Assembly: GCF_002567005.1 (NCBI RefSeq)
Contig: NZ_NUZU01000029.1
Coordinates: 1-64,000, forward strand
Length of the DNA stretch: 64,000 nucleotides
Direction: 5' to 3'
Origin: Bacillus sp. AFS073361
GTDB lineage: Bacteria > Bacillota > Bacilli > Bacillales > Cytobacillaceae
Shown: in pieces, positions 63,668-64,000 of the stretch
Layout of the letters: every line of letters begins with the position of its first letter
How positions within the stretch are numbered: position 1 is the first letter of the stretch
The notes under the pieces: model-generated
The model's database searches: none
What the model was told of the DNA's origin: nothing
The model's input: the letters and a program-made list of their open reading frames with translations, nothing else
Made by a program: the position numbers and the translations under genes

Positions 63668-63703
63668 GCCGTCATGTGATTTTTCACATGACGGCCTTTT
63701 TTT
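63668..63703. terminator. Bidirectional terminator
   Basis: GCCGTCATGTGA / TCACATGACGGC stem followed by CTTTTTTT; it separates two convergent genes. Confidence 0.88.
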
Positions 63704-64000
63704 ATTTATTGTGGGAAGAATTGTTGAGGCTATCCATTTGTTCACCAGAGGACTCCTCAACTTCATCAATTGCTTTTTCGTCTGTGTCCATTTTTTTGTT
63801 ATTCGTCTGAAACATATCTTTTGATACGATGTTAAGCTTATTAACAAAGCGATTAAACCCAAAACCTACAAAGAACGCAATGCTAATCGGTGCATAAGGG
63901 GTATCTTGATAATCCGTAAATTGAATCAAGAGTATACCGCTTTGGATAATTGTGACAGCCACGACTGCGGTACCGGTAGCAAAGATCGGATAAAAAATAT
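63702..64000 (-). CDS. Membrane protein, C-terminal part
   Basis: The minus-strand frame is open to the right edge of the window. It encodes YPIFATGTAVVAVTIIQSG and PISIAFFVGFGFNRFVNKL (two hydrophobic segments), then a charged tail ending SLNNSSHNK. The start is outside the window and no family is recognised. Confidence 0.6.
   Translation of the reverse strand, partial: IFYPIFATGTAVVAVTIIQSGILLIQFTDYQDTPYAPISIAFFVGFGFNRFVNKLNIVSKDMFQTNNKKMDTDEKAIDEVEESSGEQMDSLNNSSHNK

Overview
The window looks like a chromosomal segment of an AT-rich, endospore-forming Bacillaceae. The support is a tricistronic GerA/GerB/GerC germinant receptor, TTG/GTG starts behind strong Shine-Dalgarno sequences, cobalamin and TPP riboswitches with Rho-independent terminators, a consensus Bacillus-type Zur box, and a cobalamin gene order that I recall from Priestia (Bacillus) megaterium. 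I saw no tRNA, rRNA or CRISPR array.

Layout. (1) 1-3045: remains of two group II introns. An inner intron (552-3011) sits inside domain VI of an outer intron whose 5' part lies outside the window. The inner reverse transcriptase has an in-frame TGA. (2) 3114-4556 (-): a multi-spanning permease. (3) 4918-6049: a cobalamin riboswitch, a terminator and a NiCoT-type cobalt transporter. (4) 6287-20348: a second cobalamin riboswitch and the anaerobic (early cobalt insertion) cobalamin operon cbiH60-J-C-D-ET-L-F-G-A-sirC'-cobA-cbiY-cobO, then a methyltransferase of unknown role and a CbiW-CbiX fusion chelatase. 20445-23955 continue with cobQ, cobT and a PduX-like threonine kinase. Together these import cobalt, build and amidate the corrin ring, adenosylate it and supply the aminopropanol phosphate precursor. 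cbiB, cobU and cobS are not here. (5) 24083-25153: a zinc-ribbon MBL-fold protein and a broken histidine kinase. (6) 25223-29098: a TPP-riboswitch operon for uptake of a thiamine pyrimidine precursor (thiY, thiamine-binding protein, thiX, thiZ) ending in a TatD-type hydrolase. (7) 29487-33731: a germination-receptor operon with a possible 44-residue membrane peptide gene coupled to its start. (8) 33786-34606: a cluster of truncated genes. (9) 34736-43078: a giant cyclic beta-1,2-glucan synthase-like gene, then an extended SDR. (10) 45227-50831: a formate module (FocA-like channel, formate dehydrogenase, DUF1641, DUF2294, FdhD). (11) 50981-55445: VOC protein, transglycosylase-like secreted protein, DHFR-like protein and a thermonuclease. 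(12) 55718-60920: a zinc locus with znuA diverging, across two Zur boxes, from a DUF318 permease/TIGR03943 pair, followed by a second paralogous pair. (13) 61014-64000: rhodanese, small membrane protein, GNAT, HAD phosphatase and a partial membrane protein.

The most notable items are the nested group II introns, where an EBS1/IBS1 match and an interrupted domain VI can be read directly; the Zur-linked duplicated permease/TIGR03943 system; the ferredoxin-chelatase fusion; the TatD hydrolase in a pyrimidine-salvage operon; and the small ORF coupled to the germination operon.
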